Made by a program: the position numbers and the translations under genes. From Staphylococcus saccharolyticus (GTDB taxonomy: Bacteria > Bacillota > Bacilli > Staphylococcales > Staphylococcaceae): 64,000 nucleotides of DNA. This document shows, piece after piece, positions 52,897 through 61,851 of this stretch. The notes below the pieces were generated by a model, which saw nothing but the letters and a program-made list of their open reading frames with translations, made no database searches and was not told the DNA's origin. Every line of letters begins with the position of its first letter. Position 1 is the first letter of the stretch. The stretch is from positions 2,232,001 to 2,296,000 of the forward strand of contig NZ_UHDZ01000001.1 of NCBI RefSeq assembly GCF_900458815.1, in the 5' to 3' direction.

Positions 52897-53244
52897 TCAA
52901 AAACCCTCCTGATTTTTAGAGAAAAATTCTCTTATTTCATCGTCTTTAATAAAATAATATGCCATCTTTCCCTCTTTATAAAAATCAAGTACCTCATTTT
53001 TATATAAAAGTCTTAAATGATGTGAAGTTGAAGCAACACTCATTTTCAATATCAAAGAAATATCACAAACACACAACTCATCTTCTTTAATCAAAGATAA
53101 TATAATTTTCAATTTCTTCTCATCACAAATTTTTTCTAAAATGTTAAGTAATTTCTTAGATTTATCATCTTCTAAAAAACTTAAAGCATTGTTAACTTTA
53201 TCCTCATGTACACAGATCACATCACAAGCATTTTCATAACTCAT
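52897..53244 (-). CDS. cadX: ArsR-family metal-responsive regulator CadX
   Basis: 115-residue winged-helix regulator of the CadC/CadX type. The metal-sensing cysteines are visible: CDVICVHED near the N-terminus and ELCVCDI in the DNA-binding domain, followed by the recognition helix MSVASTSHHLRLL. Length and position after cadD match CadX of plasmid-borne staphylococcal cadDX. It is 18 bp downstream of cadD, on the same transcript. Responds to Cd/Zn/Pb. Intact. Confidence 0.9.
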   Translation of the reverse strand: MSYENACDVICVHEDKVNNALSFLEDDKSKKLLNILEKICDEKKLKIILSLIKEDELCVCDISLILKMSVASTSHHLRLLYKNEVLDFYKEGKMAYYFIKDDEIREFFSKNQEGF

Positions 53245-53262
53245 ATGAAATCACACCCTAAA

Positions 53263-53880
53263 TTAAAATATAAATCCTAAAATTGTTTGAATAGTGTCAT
53301 TTTCTATAATAATAAATAAACCTAAAGCTATATAAATAACAGCCATAATCCAACGGCTAAATTTCTCAACAATTTCTCCAACTCCTGGAATATTAGCTAA
53401 TTTTTGTGCAGTAAATACCAAGAAGAAAATTAAAATTAAAAAGACAAACAAAGTAATGAATAAATTAGTAACACTTAATGTCACAAAATACGGAACAAAT
53501 AAACCAATATTATCAGCACCACAACTTGCTATCGTAACAATTGCAACCGTACCAACTAATTTAGACAATCCTTTTTCATTCAATTCTTTTTTAGCTCTCT
53601 TTTCTCCTTCACAATCATCATAAATAGCCACTTTAATTCCTAAATAAATCGGTATTAACCCTAATAATCCTAATATCCATTTTTCAGGAACATAATTTAA
53701 GACAAAGGCAAAGAATAAACTTACGACAATCAATGTCACAGATCCTACATATTGACCAATATAAATATCTCGATATTCCTTTTTAGTCTTTGCTTTAGCA
53801 AAAAATATTAACAAAATCACTAATAAATCTACTGCTGTCGCAATATAAAGAATAGCAGCAGTTACAATAGTCTGAATCAT
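53263..53880 (-). CDS. cadD: Cadmium resistance transporter CadD
   Basis: 205-residue membrane protein of the cadmium-resistance (CadD) transporter family, with about five or six membrane segments. Conserved parts are TAVDLLVILLIFF in TM1, YIGQYVGSVTLI, and the SCGADNIGLFVPYFV segment with a Cys in the membrane. It confers cadmium tolerance by efflux or sequestration. First gene of cadDX; a typical plasmid trait here carried as island cargo. Confidence 0.93.
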   Translation of the reverse strand: MIQTIVTAAILYIATAVDLLVILLIFFAKAKTKKEYRDIYIGQYVGSVTLIVVSLFFAFVLNYVPEKWILGLLGLIPIYLGIKVAIYDDCEGEKRAKKELNEKGLSKLVGTVAIVTIASCGADNIGLFVPYFVTLSVTNLFITLFVFLILIFFLVFTAQKLANIPGVGEIVEKFSRWIMAVIYIALGLFIIIENDTIQTILGFIF

Positions 53881-54020
53881 AATTACACCTCATTCAAAAA
53901 TATTTTTGAATATATTATAACTTATGTTTTCAAATAATCATAGATGCTTTATTCCAATTGCTTTATTGATATCGATACTTAGAATTTTTAACAATTTCAA
54001 AATCAACATAAATGAGCAAT

Positions 54021-54209
54021 TTATTTTTGTGAATACTTCTTAAAAATTCCAATAATCCAATTAATTAAAAATACAGTTAAAACACCAAAAGCAAGCCCAT
54101 CTAAAATTTTAAAAGTTATTGTATCAGATGACGGAAGTAAATAATTCATGGTACAACGAAGCATAATTACCAATACTAAAGCTTTTAAAAAGTAATTAAC
54201 TTTGTCCAA
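54021..54209 (-). CDS. Small membrane protein, hypothetical
   Basis: 62 residues with two hydrophobic segments (about 5-28 and 35-55) and a Lys-rich end. AGGAGA lies upstream of ATG 54209. It lies between terS and cadD. A holin-like shape is possible, but nothing proves it. Confidence 0.5.
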   Translation of the reverse strand: MDKVNYFLKALVLVIMLRCTMNYLLPSSDTITFKILDGLAFGVLTVFLINWIIGIFKKYSQK

Positions 54210-54304
54210 TTACCATTCTCCTATTATTTTTTAATCTTACCCCTTTTAGATTATCATTTATTAATCAATTAAAATACTAATAAAATAATATCTCAATTAA
54301 AATC

Positions 54305-54336
54305 AAAAATGCCCATCTGAATATTTTCAGATAGGC
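54305..54336 (-). terminator. Terminator of the packaging operon
   Basis: GCCCATCTGA pairs with TCAGATAGGC (one mismatch), T5 on the minus strand, 6 bp past the terS stop. Confidence 0.88.
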
Positions 54337-54341
54337 TCTAT

Positions 54342-54914
54342 TTAATCCTCTAACGGTACATTATTAACAATCATTTTTCTATTAGGATAGTTTTCTTTTA
54401 TTTTATCTAGCTCTCTCTGTTGATCTTCTTCATCGCCCTCATTCCATTCACCAATATTAACAATTACTGGAGTATCACCAGTGAACTCTTTTTTCTCGGT
54501 AAATAGTTTATGATACTTGCCAAGCATATCTCTAGCACGTAAACGGTCACTCGGCTTAATAGGTACTTCTACCATTTCTACATGCTCATTATAAACTAGG
54601 TTCATTCTGTCAGTATCGGGATTGCGTTGAAATTCACCACGTTTAACGACAACCTCTCTCACTTCACTCTCATCACCTACTGCTGCATTACTTAAGATAT
54701 GAAGTAATTCGTTAGCAGATAGCACGCCTTCGTCAATGATTCTCTTACGTTGCTCGTCAATATACTTAGCTACTTTCTTATTCTTTAGCAGCCTACTTCC
54801 CTGTTCACTTGCAGTATGAGGACTATAACCAGCTTTAATAGCACTTTGTGTAATGTTCAGTGTCTTTAGGTACTCTGACACAAATTTTTCTTGTCTAGGA
54901 TTTAATTTACTCAT
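54342..54914 (-). CDS. terS: Small terminase subunit
   Basis: 190 residues of the terminase_2 family. The N-terminal helix-turn-helix LNPRQEKFVSEYLKTLNITQSAIKAGYSPHTASEQGSRLLKN recognises the island's packaging site. It then continues through KPSDRLRARDMLGKYHKLF. In SaPI-type islands TerS replaces the helper phage's subunit and redirects packaging to island DNA. Last gene of the packaging operon. Intact. Confidence 0.93.
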   Translation of the reverse strand: MSKLNPRQEKFVSEYLKTLNITQSAIKAGYSPHTASEQGSRLLKNKKVAKYIDEQRKRIIDEGVLSANELLHILSNAAVGDESEVREVVVKRGEFQRNPDTDRMNLVYNEHVEMVEVPIKPSDRLRARDMLGKYHKLFTEKKEFTGDTPVIVNIGEWNEGDEEDQQRELDKIKENYPNRKMIVNNVPLED

Positions 54915-54955
54915 TTTTTACCTCCTTTCCAATAATTATTAAGAGAAAAGGTAAT

Positions 54956-55171
54956 TTACTTATCTTTGATAATTCGATTTGCTTTAGCTAACTCTGAAAA
55001 TCTTTTGCTATTTTTCGATTGTTGGGTTAGCTCATCTTTACGTAGGTCTCTAAGATTTTGTGAAAACTGTTCTTCTACAACATCCAATAAATCACTGCAT
55101 TCTTCTCCAGAAAGTGTTGTTTCAGTCAAAATGTAATTCTTAACTTTATCTAAATTGTATTTTCTAGCCAT
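54956..55171 (-). CDS. Small island packaging-operon protein, unknown
   Basis: 71 residues, highly charged and helical (MARKYNLDKVKNYILTETTL ... AKANRIIKDK). Its ATG overlaps the preceding stop by one base, so it is coupled to that gene. By position it could be one of the phage-interference proteins of SaPI operon I, but I cannot assign it. Confidence 0.6.
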   Translation of the reverse strand: MARKYNLDKVKNYILTETTLSGEECSDLLDVVEEQFSQNLRDLRKDELTQQSKNSKRFSELAKANRIIKDK

Positions 55172-55758
55172 TATTTAGCACCTCTATTTTTCAATTTATT
55201 TCTTGTATCAACGAATGGTAATTCATCTGCCCCAATATAGTTACTGTATTGATTCGGATTAAAATGATTTCTTATTTCATTTCTTACGACTTCATCTTCT
55301 TCAAAGTTTTCTAGGTCATAAAGTCTTACATATCTATAAAACTCAGCTCCATATTTATCATTTAACATTTCGATTTCATCTATTACTTTATTATATTCAT
55401 CTATGATTGGTTTAAATTTCGACAGTATGCGTTCTTTATCATTCTGATATAAATTGGGAAGCTCTCCCTGATGTTTGATAATATCTACAGCTTTTTTACG
55501 TCTGGCTTCATCAAAGACCTCTTTTTTAGTTGCTAAACGTTTTTCTAATGCTTTTAATTTTTTCTCGTTACTATCAAATGTAGAATAAAGTTTATCAGCT
55601 TCATCATCTTTTGAGTTTGCAATTAGTTCTTTATATTTAACTTTATCTTCTTTAATTCGTTGCGTGAGTTCTTGACGTTCTTTTTCAAGTTTATTGATAT
55701 TCTCTCTTTGACCTGTCACATATTCATTGTATTCATCAAAGTATTTAGCTGTTTTCAA
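55171..55758 (-). CDS. Coiled-coil island protein, unknown
   Basis: 195 residues. A long coiled coil (about 12-85, INKLEKERQELTQRIKEDKVKYKEL) is followed by a mixed helical domain (ILSKFKPIIDEYNKVIDEIEML) and a short basic tail. In SaPIs this operon position holds capsid-size-remodelling or interference genes. The coiled-coil scaffold-like shape would suit capsid morphogenesis, but similarity is not sure. Confidence 0.6.
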   Translation of the reverse strand: MKTAKYFDEYNEYVTGQRENINKLEKERQELTQRIKEDKVKYKELIANSKDDEADKLYSTFDSNEKKLKALEKRLATKKEVFDEARRKKAVDIIKHQGELPNLYQNDKERILSKFKPIIDEYNKVIDEIEMLNDKYGAEFYRYVRLYDLENFEEDEVVRNEIRNHFNPNQYSNYIGADELPFVDTRNKLKNRGAK

Positions 55759-55836
55759 TGATATACCTCGTTTCAGTTATATTTTTTAAAATTATTACTC
55801 TTGTGCAATCTCAGCAGCACCACGTACTAGATAACC

Positions 55837-56169
55837 TTAAATATCCATTTTCTTTAATGCCTCATATCGCTTCATACTACCCTCAATATGACGCTTGATA
55901 CTTCTTAAAGCTAATTCTTTTTGTTCATCAGATTTAACCATAAAATAGCCTTTTGAGTCCTTTTTATAGCTATATCCTATAGCATAACCATAATCAACAA
56001 CTAGGCTATGGATTGTGTTTCTTAACCATCTATCGTTGTTTTTATTAAATTCTATGTTTAGTTGGTTAAAAATACTTTGTTTCGTAATAATCTCTTGCTT
56101 AGTATTGCGTAACACATTTAATACCTTAATGTGATCGCTCGTTAATTCTTTTTCAATTGTAATTGTCAT
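55837..56169 (-). CDS. Winged-helix-like island protein, first gene of the packaging operon
   Basis: 110 residues; LTSDHIKVLNVLRNTKQEIITKQSIFNQLNIEFNKNNDRWLRNTIHSLVVDYGYAIGYS looks like a winged helix with a wing hairpin. Such proteins occur near the start of SaPI operon I. It sits behind the LexA-type promoter. Possible regulator or phage-interference protein. Confidence 0.6.
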   Translation of the reverse strand: MTITIEKELTSDHIKVLNVLRNTKQEIITKQSIFNQLNIEFNKNNDRWLRNTIHSLVVDYGYAIGYSYKKDSKGYFMVKSDEQKELALRSIKRHIEGSMKRYEALKKMDI

Positions 56170-56285
56170 AAATTATTCCTCTTTTCATCTTTAATGAGGA
56201 GGCACTATATAGACAATAACTAAAACCACAAATATTCAATCCTTATTTTTGTCCGATATATAGAAGTCATTTACTTCCTAACACT

Positions 56286-56324
56286 ATTATACTAAATTTA
56301 CACCTAAATAACAAACGTATGTTC
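56286..56324 (-). promoter_or_regulatory. Packaging operon promoter with LexA-like operator
   Basis: Minus strand -35 TTGTTA (56309-56314), 17-bp spacer, -10 TATAAT (56286-56291). A GAAC-ATAC-GTTT site (56313-56324), two mismatches from the 14-bp Gram-positive SOS box, overlaps the -35. SaPI packaging operons are known to be LexA-controlled. Confidence 0.75.
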
Positions 56325-56425
56325 CGATATTTATAGAATTTAAATAACTCCTTAACAATCTATAAAGTGTTGTTATATACGTATTTCCATAGATTTTCAC
56401 ACTGTTCCACAGACATTCATCAATG

Positions 56426-56437
56426 GAACAAATGTTC
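56426..56437. promoter_or_regulatory. LexA (SOS) box
   Basis: GAAC-AAAT-GTTC, a perfect core of the Gram-positive SOS box. About 110 bp upstream of the packaging promoter; may act with the weaker site or regulate another start. Confidence 0.6.
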
Positions 56438-56494
56438 GTTTTATGCCTGGATTATTTCTTGAATAACTAACAAATCTTAACAATTACGATTTAC

Positions 56495-56527
56495 ATATAA
56501 AAAAGCCATGCACCTACTAAGTGCATG
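56495..56527 (-). terminator. Terminator of the early operon
   Basis: A 7-bp perfect stem (CATGCAC / GTGCATG), then a T-run on the minus strand. It ends the replication/early transcript before the packaging operon. Confidence 0.85.
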
Positions 56528-56537
56528 ACCTATAAAT

Positions 56538-57122
56538 TTATACATATTCTTTTAGATTTTTAATTTGTTTAATATTCATTTTATAAATTGGTTTAGATTT
56601 ACCATTTACATTATAAGTACGTTCAATCAGATTTTTAGGTAATTGAGCAATTTCATATGCTCGACTTATCGGCATATCTGCATTAGGCATATCATCTGGC
56701 GTTCTCTTAATTCTTTCTAACACCCACTTATACTTATCATAGTTTTTTAAGTTGATACCATTCAACACACAATATAATTTCCATGCTGCAAACTCAAAAT
56801 ATTTTTCTACCTGTTCTAATTCTAAGCAAATATTAATATATTTAGCTTTTCTGTTATCCCATTTGTAAGGAATAGTTGGAATAATATTTTTATCATAGTA
56901 AGTAATAGTAGCAACTTCTACACGCTCACATGTTACATATGATTTATTTAAATCTAATGCGACGACCAATGGCAATATGTTACCTACTACATTATCATGA
57001 TGATCTATCAATACATATTCATTACTATTTAGCGTATAATCTTCTTCATTTAGTTTTAAAAATTCTATCAACACATCATCAGTTAGATTTAAGTTTTTAA
57101 TATCCTTACCAACTATTGTCAT
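56538..57122 (-). CDS. Island early-operon protein, unknown
   Basis: 194 residues, no signal or membrane segment; central part NRKAKYINICLELEQVEKYFEFAAWKLYCVLNGINL and tail KSKPIYKMNIKQIKNLKEYV. ATG overlaps the preceding stop by 4 bp. Resembles unnamed staphylococcal phage/island proteins. Function unknown. Confidence 0.6.
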   Translation of the reverse strand: MTIVGKDIKNLNLTDDVLIEFLKLNEEDYTLNSNEYVLIDHHDNVVGNILPLVVALDLNKSYVTCERVEVATITYYDKNIIPTIPYKWDNRKAKYINICLELEQVEKYFEFAAWKLYCVLNGINLKNYDKYKWVLERIKRTPDDMPNADMPISRAYEIAQLPKNLIERTYNVNGKSKPIYKMNIKQIKNLKEYV

Positions 57123-57763
57123 TGTTTCACACCCTTATAATAAGAGTGTTTCAACTCATTTAATCGTTCAATTAATACTTTACTATCATCTTCATTCGCC
57201 TTCTCATTCTGAATAAACTCAGTAATGATTTTCAAGCCCTCTACTAATTCTGGTGCTGGTTCATTAATTCCAGTAGCTAACTGATACAATGCCTCCATAT
57301 TACCTATAACATCAGCATTACTAGATTGAACGCCTTCAAGTTCGTCTATATTGAAATCTCTACTCATGTAGTCGAACATGTAACTATTATTACTTTCTGC
57401 GAACGTCTCAAGTCCATACATGAAATACTCATTATCAAACATGAAACTAGCCATCATATCGCTTATAGTGTCATGTGTACCATCATGTAAATCATATCCA
57501 GTATAATGCCCCTCAATGCTCTCAATGAGTTTCTCAGTATGCTTTTCTGACGCAATCTCAAAAGTTTTTCTCACTTCACAATCTTTTATTAATACATGAG
57601 CATACATTTTACCTTTACTTACTAGATACACAATATTAAACGGATCGTTATATATCTTAAATGCAAAAGGTAATTTATAACTACTTTCACATAAGCCCGT
57701 AAAATATCTTAATAATGTTGCTGCTCTAGTTTCAAATTCATTTGCGATAATCTCTACATTCAT
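57119..57763 (-). CDS. Island early-operon protein, acidic, unknown
   Basis: 214 residues from ATG 57763, chosen because AAGGAG lies 9 bp upstream; a longer frame overlaps the previous gene. Starts MNVEIIANEFETRAATLLRYF; it is acidic in the middle (HDGTHDTISDMMASFMFDNEYFM). Possible DNA-mimic or anti-phage factor given its charge, but unproven. Confidence 0.6.
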   Translation of the reverse strand: MNVEIIANEFETRAATLLRYFTGLCESSYKLPFAFKIYNDPFNIVYLVSKGKMYAHVLIKDCEVRKTFEIASEKHTEKLIESIEGHYTGYDLHDGTHDTISDMMASFMFDNEYFMYGLETFAESNNSYMFDYMSRDFNIDELEGVQSSNADVIGNMEALYQLATGINEPAPELVEGLKIITEFIQNEKANEDDSKVLIERLNELKHSYYKGVKQ

Positions 57764-57764
57764 T

Positions 57765-58046
57765 TTATTCATCTCCTTCATTTTTTGTTTTACTGAATTG
57801 TTCAAATTTACCTGTCTTGGGATTAAATTTTTTAATATAACGAGCAGGAGCCTTATCAATACATCCCATATCATCACTGTCATAGAAATTAATATGGTGT
57901 GCTTTTGTTAAAGCCATACATACGATTGGCGAATACCATATTTCTTCATCATCTATATATTCAACAAATAAATTCTCTGGTGCTGGTATAAGTTGAATCG
58001 GAGCATCATAGTCCAGTCGGCTATATATTTCATCTTTTTTATTCAC
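57765..58046 (-). CDS. Island early-operon protein, unknown
   Basis: 93 residues from GTG 58046, with GGAG 10 bp upstream inside the preceding gene's end. Sequence includes LDYDAPIQLIPAPENLFVEYIDDEEIWYSPIVCMALTKAHH. Separated from the previous stop by one base. Short conserved island protein of unknown role. Confidence 0.6.
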   Translation of the reverse strand: MNKKDEIYSRLDYDAPIQLIPAPENLFVEYIDDEEIWYSPIVCMALTKAHHINFYDSDDMGCIDKAPARYIKKFNPKTGKFEQFSKTKNEGDE

Positions 58047-58047
58047 T

Positions 58048-58410
58048 TTAAACGCACTCCATTTCTTTCTTACAAATATTAAATGCAACGGGCAACCAAT
58101 GATCTGTTTTAATATATTTAGACTTCACTATCGGTAAGTCCAACCCTTTACCATCAACTAGATAAATAATTGGTGGACAAATATCCATCTCAATTAATCC
58201 ATCTCGTTTAAGTTCGGCAATTATATTAAACGCTTCTTGGTTCCATCCAATCCAAAACACTATATTTGGATGTTGGCCACTTGTATATGCTCCATCACCT
58301 TTATAATTAAAGTTATTTTCTTCAAATACATTTTCTATTTCTACAAAAGTAGTTCCATCGTGTGATTCTATATATTCTAAAATTTCTGATTTTAATTGAT
58401 TTTTATTCAT
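58048..58410 (-). CDS. Conserved SaPI-type pathogenicity island protein
   Basis: 120 residues: MNKNQLKSEILEYIESHDGT, FVEIENVFEENNFNYKGDGAY, FWIGWNQEAFNIIAELKRDGLIE. The N-terminal half has a winged-helix-like layout. Similar unnamed proteins occur downstream of rep in staphylococcal islands and phages. First gene after the origin. Confidence 0.7.
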   Translation of the reverse strand: MNKNQLKSEILEYIESHDGTTFVEIENVFEENNFNYKGDGAYTSGQHPNIVFWIGWNQEAFNIIAELKRDGLIEMDICPPIIYLVDGKGLDLPIVKSKYIKTDHWLPVAFNICKKEMECV

Positions 58411-58430
58411 TTTTTCCTCCTAAAATTGTA

Positions 58431-58702
58431 TAGGTGTCTCACTGTCTTATTTGCATTGTTTTTTTAGGACACACAAAGACACCCTTCAATTCTTACTCCC
58501 TCAAGAGTTTCGATTAATCTGTCTTACTGTCTCCCTACTTACTACCTATATATATCTATATTTCGTACTTTGTGTATATATATTCTGTAAAACTTTTAAC
58601 TAAAAACTATCAAGACACCAAGACACTTATAGCATGGCATTACTGCCACAAGGGATTAAAGGTGTCTTAAACCTGTCTTATAAGTGTCTTACTGTCCTAA
58701 AA
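58431..58702. other. Replication origin with iterons flanking an AT-rich core
   Basis: About twelve copies of a TGTCTTA/TGTCT-type iteron in both orientations. One cluster is at 58433-58535 (GTGTCTC, CTGTCTTA, GACACA, AGACACC, CTGTCTTA, CTGTCTCC), another at 58613-58694 (AAGACACC, AAGACACT, GGTGTCTTA, CTGTCTTA, GTGTCTTA, CTGTCC). An AT-rich stretch at 58545-58600 separates them. This is the SaPI ori plan, bound by the Rep helicase encoded next door. Confidence 0.85.
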
Positions 58703-58703
58703 T

Positions 58704-60170
58704 TTATGACGATTCGACTTTAAGTTCCTTATAGTAAGAAGATAAATCTATGCTAAAACCATACTGCTTGCCTATGCCTTCACCATATCGCGTTTGCTTT
58801 TTCACTGTGCTACAATATCGTGTATTTCTTAACGCTTTATCAATCTTTCTTAAATGATGTTGTTGTGGTTGGTCATCTCGTTTCATCATCACTTTCCAAA
58901 TTTCCATACTACATACTTTGTCACGCCATACATAAGCACCTGGTTTTGTATTTGGTAATTCAATTAATTTACCGTCACCATATAATTTAATATAATCTTG
59001 GTCTATAACATCGTGAGCAGATATTCTTTTTTCTTCTAATGTTCTATACCAATAGTCAGATGGAATAGGACGCTCAAGAAATTCTTCAATTTCACCGACT
59101 AAAGCATCTTTTTCAGAATGTTCTTCTTGGACTTTCAATGCTGTTTCACTAGCTTCTTTATCTAACAACAATGCTTTATCCGTTGGATCATCATCAAAAT
59201 AAACTTTAGCTTCAGCAAACATTTGTTGAACAATGTCTTGTGTTAAATCGTCAAACGGACTTTTAGTTGCTTTATTTTTATCTGTCGTAATAGGAAAGAA
59301 ACGACGGTTACCTGTTTGGTCTTTTAGAAATTCATAATTATTTGTCGTACCTATAAACACACATTGGCGTGGATGTCGCTCAATACGTTTACCGTATGAA
59401 GCTCTATATATATCTACAATCGCACTAATGAAACTTTTAATATCTTCAATAGTAGACTTTTGAAATGCTGCGAGCTCTTCTATCTCACACAACCAGGAAC
59501 CTTGTATTTTTTTATAGGACTCATCCCCTTTAAACGTTTTTAAACTTTGGTTATACCAATGACCACCTAATTTACTTACTGTCGTAGACTTTCCATCACC
59601 TTGCCCGCCATATAAAATAATCATGGAATCGTATTTGATACCAGGATGATAAATTCTAGCAACCGCACCCATCATCCATTTTTTAGTCACTTCACGATTG
59701 TAGTGATTATCTTCGGCACCTAAATAATCAATAAATAGTGTTTCAATTCGCTTATTGCCATCCCATGTTTTAGATTCAATCATGGACTTAATAGGATGAA
59801 ATTTATTATGATAAGCTTCTTTTTCAATGACACTATCCATAATGTCACGACTAAATTGCACATTATAATATCTATCTATATGAGAAATGACATGAGTTGT
59901 ATCAATATCAGCCCAATAATAATTATTATCATCGTTGGTACGCCAATATGGTAGACGTTTTAGTTTAGTAATTTTTTCAAAGGAATCGTATTGTACTAAC
60001 CCTTTTAAGCTTTCATCATTTTCCATTATTAATTCTGCGTTTGCAGTGGTCTTTTTAAGGGCTTGTGTTGTGGCTGATCGTCTTAATTTACTACGCCAAT
60101 CATCACTATTGGCCAAATAATTATTTTCATCAATCAACTCAAATACTTCTTCTTTGGTTACATCTTCCAA
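58704..60170 (-). CDS. rep: Island replication protein, VirE-family SF3-type helicase
   Basis: 488 residues. Walker A GGQGDGKST (about 190), acidic Walker B in WLCEIEELAAF, sensor region VFIGTTNNYEFLKDQTGNRRFFPI. The C-terminal ~120 residues probably bind the iterons next to the gene's end. It starts replication of the excised island. Directly downstream of the primase gene, 12 bp apart. Intact. Confidence 0.9.
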   Translation of the reverse strand: MEDVTKEEVFELIDENNYLANSDDWRSKLRRSATTQALKKTTANAELIMENDESLKGLVQYDSFEKITKLKRLPYWRTNDDNNYYWADIDTTHVISHIDRYYNVQFSRDIMDSVIEKEAYHNKFHPIKSMIESKTWDGNKRIETLFIDYLGAEDNHYNREVTKKWMMGAVARIYHPGIKYDSMIILYGGQGDGKSTTVSKLGGHWYNQSLKTFKGDESYKKIQGSWLCEIEELAAFQKSTIEDIKSFISAIVDIYRASYGKRIERHPRQCVFIGTTNNYEFLKDQTGNRRFFPITTDKNKATKSPFDDLTQDIVQQMFAEAKVYFDDDPTDKALLLDKEASETALKVQEEHSEKDALVGEIEEFLERPIPSDYWYRTLEEKRISAHDVIDQDYIKLYGDGKLIELPNTKPGAYVWRDKVCSMEIWKVMMKRDDQPQQHHLRKIDKALRNTRYCSTVKKQTRYGEGIGKQYGFSIDLSSYYKELKVESS

Positions 60171-60182
60171 ATAAAAACCTCC

Positions 60183-61055
60183 TCACTTATTCTTGTTATC
60201 TTTCTTCAAAATGCTTTTGAATGTACGATTAACTTCCTTTTGTTCAATAGGTGGTCTGCAGGTCATCGCCCATGCGCTTACCAATCCGTAAACAAGGTTA
60301 GCGTCCACATAACGACGCAATAGGTATCCTGTTAAAGAAGCTAATGTTTGGTTGCGTTCACCTTCACCTACACCAAATGCAATTTCGCGCCAATATGAAC
60401 TATCGCGTTTATGAAAATGATTTGAATAATCGACAGTTATTGGCTCATTTTTAACAACCATCTTGTTTAACTCTTCTTTTTTTATTACTGGTGCGTCATT
60501 ATATTTAAAAATGTAAATTGATTCCTTTGATTTTTTTACTGGTAAGGCCATAGCTTGTGATGGTACAAAACTAGCTTCATCTACTGGGTAACCAATATAA
60601 CGTGCTAATCCATTTGAATACTTCCGATAGTCTGATGCACTCACTGGCTCATTTAAAGGTACTATAAGACGAATACGAGGCTTTTCAACAGTATATGAAT
60701 ACGTTGTGTGAAATACCCAAGATACATGTTCCAATTTAGTTTTCAGCACTTCATAAAGGCCTCTAAAATCTTTGATTTCGTCATAGTCCAATGTAATAGC
60801 AGTTCGATTGATTAAAGTTTGATCACTACGATATTTACTAATAGTTTGATTATCTTTTTCAACATCTTCAAAATCACCATATACACATAAACCACGTATA
60901 TATTTATCTGAGTTGATTCTTGGTGTTTGTAGTTTATCTAACCACTTAGACCATTCACATAAGCCAGAACCATTACATGAATTTGAATACAAATTTTTAT
61001 ATTGAACAATTTGAATTTTAAAATCGTTATTTAATTTCACTTTTTGAAAATCCAA
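60183..61055 (-). CDS. pri: Island primase
   Basis: 290 residues from TTG 61055, chosen because GGAGG lies 7 bp upstream; the longer frame to 61103 has no ribosome site. AEP-like core: TAITLDYDEIKDF (acidic metal motif), HTTYSYTVEKPRIRLIVPLN (His and Arg motifs), then a PriCT-like helical C-terminus (WREIAFGVGEGERNQTLASLTGYLLRR). SaPI primases work with the adjacent Rep helicase. Confidence 0.85.
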   Translation of the reverse strand: MDFQKVKLNNDFKIQIVQYKNLYSNSCNGSGLCEWSKWLDKLQTPRINSDKYIRGLCVYGDFEDVEKDNQTISKYRSDQTLINRTAITLDYDEIKDFRGLYEVLKTKLEHVSWVFHTTYSYTVEKPRIRLIVPLNEPVSASDYRKYSNGLARYIGYPVDEASFVPSQAMALPVKKSKESIYIFKYNDAPVIKKEELNKMVVKNEPITVDYSNHFHKRDSSYWREIAFGVGEGERNQTLASLTGYLLRRYVDANLVYGLVSAWAMTCRPPIEQKEVNRTFKSILKKDNKNK

Positions 61056-61148
61056 TTTTATACCTCCATGTATTAAAACAAGAGCAAAGATGTTATAATA
61101 CAAATGGAGTATTTTCTTATTGCTCTTGTGTTTTATAAATTTTGTAAA

Positions 61149-61490
61149 TTACGCGTTATCTGATTTAGTCGCCAAACTATTCACATCAGATGACGCTCTT
61201 TTTAATTCTTCCATTGCATTGTTGTAATGATGTTCCACTTGTTCAATCATTGAACTCACATCAGTAAAGATTGAATTGATAACTGCAAGACAAACAAAAT
61301 GATTTTGAATGCTTTCATTTGCAGTATATGTTGCTACTTGATCGTTAGACGCAACTAGCATTTTCTTATATTTCTCAGCACGTTCCATTTCATCTGCTAC
61401 TAAGTTTCTGAGTGCGCTGAGTTTAGAAGTTAAATCTGCACTTACTACTTCATCTTTGATTTCGTGAATTTGATATTTTAATTTTTTCAT
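61149..61490 (-). CDS. Helical island early protein, unknown
   Basis: 113 residues, almost all predicted helix (KLKYQIHEIKDEVVSADLTSKL, MIEQVEHHYNNAMEELKRAS). GGAGG lies upstream of ATG 61490. Resembles unnamed SaPI early proteins by size and place. Unknown function. Confidence 0.6.
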   Translation of the reverse strand: MKKLKYQIHEIKDEVVSADLTSKLSALRNLVADEMERAEKYKKMLVASNDQVATYTANESIQNHFVCLAVINSIFTDVSSMIEQVEHHYNNAMEELKRASSDVNSLATKSDNA

Positions 61491-61493
61491 TTA

Positions 61494-61850
61494 CTACTCC
61501 TCCAATCTTTCAACAAAAACTAGCATTTCTTCAACAGCTAATTTTAATTCTTCAATATCGTCTTTAGTTAAGAACTTACTAATATTAGAATCTTCGTAAA
61601 TGATAGGGAAATCTGTAAAAGTTTCAGTAGCTTGAACAAGATTTTTGTATTCTTGATAATCATTAGTGATTTCTAAAATCTCATTATTATTTAAATAAGG
61701 GTACATTTTTTTAATAATTGAAATATCTTTGTTACGACGTTTTTGTAATAGTTTCGTCATTTTTTTAATATGCTTTTTGTCTTTAAAAATTAAATCGCCA
61801 CTTACTTTACTTTCAATATTTTTGTAATCATTTTTAGTTAAATTTTTCAT
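61494..61850 (-). CDS. Island early protein, unknown
   Basis: 118 residues from ATG 61850 (GAGGAG 10 bp upstream). Basic N-terminal half, acidic C-terminal half ending IEELKLAVEEMLVFVERLEE. Stop is 3 bp before the next gene. Unknown. Confidence 0.55.
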   Translation of the reverse strand: MKNLTKNDYKNIESKVSGDLIFKDKKHIKKMTKLLQKRRNKDISIIKKMYPYLNNNEILEITNDYQEYKNLVQATETFTDFPIIYEDSNISKFLTKDDIEELKLAVEEMLVFVERLEE

Positions 61851-61851
61851 C

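Noticed and set aside
54021..54209. Holin assignment for the small membrane protein
   Set aside because: Two hydrophobic segments alone are not enough, and no endolysin accompanies it.
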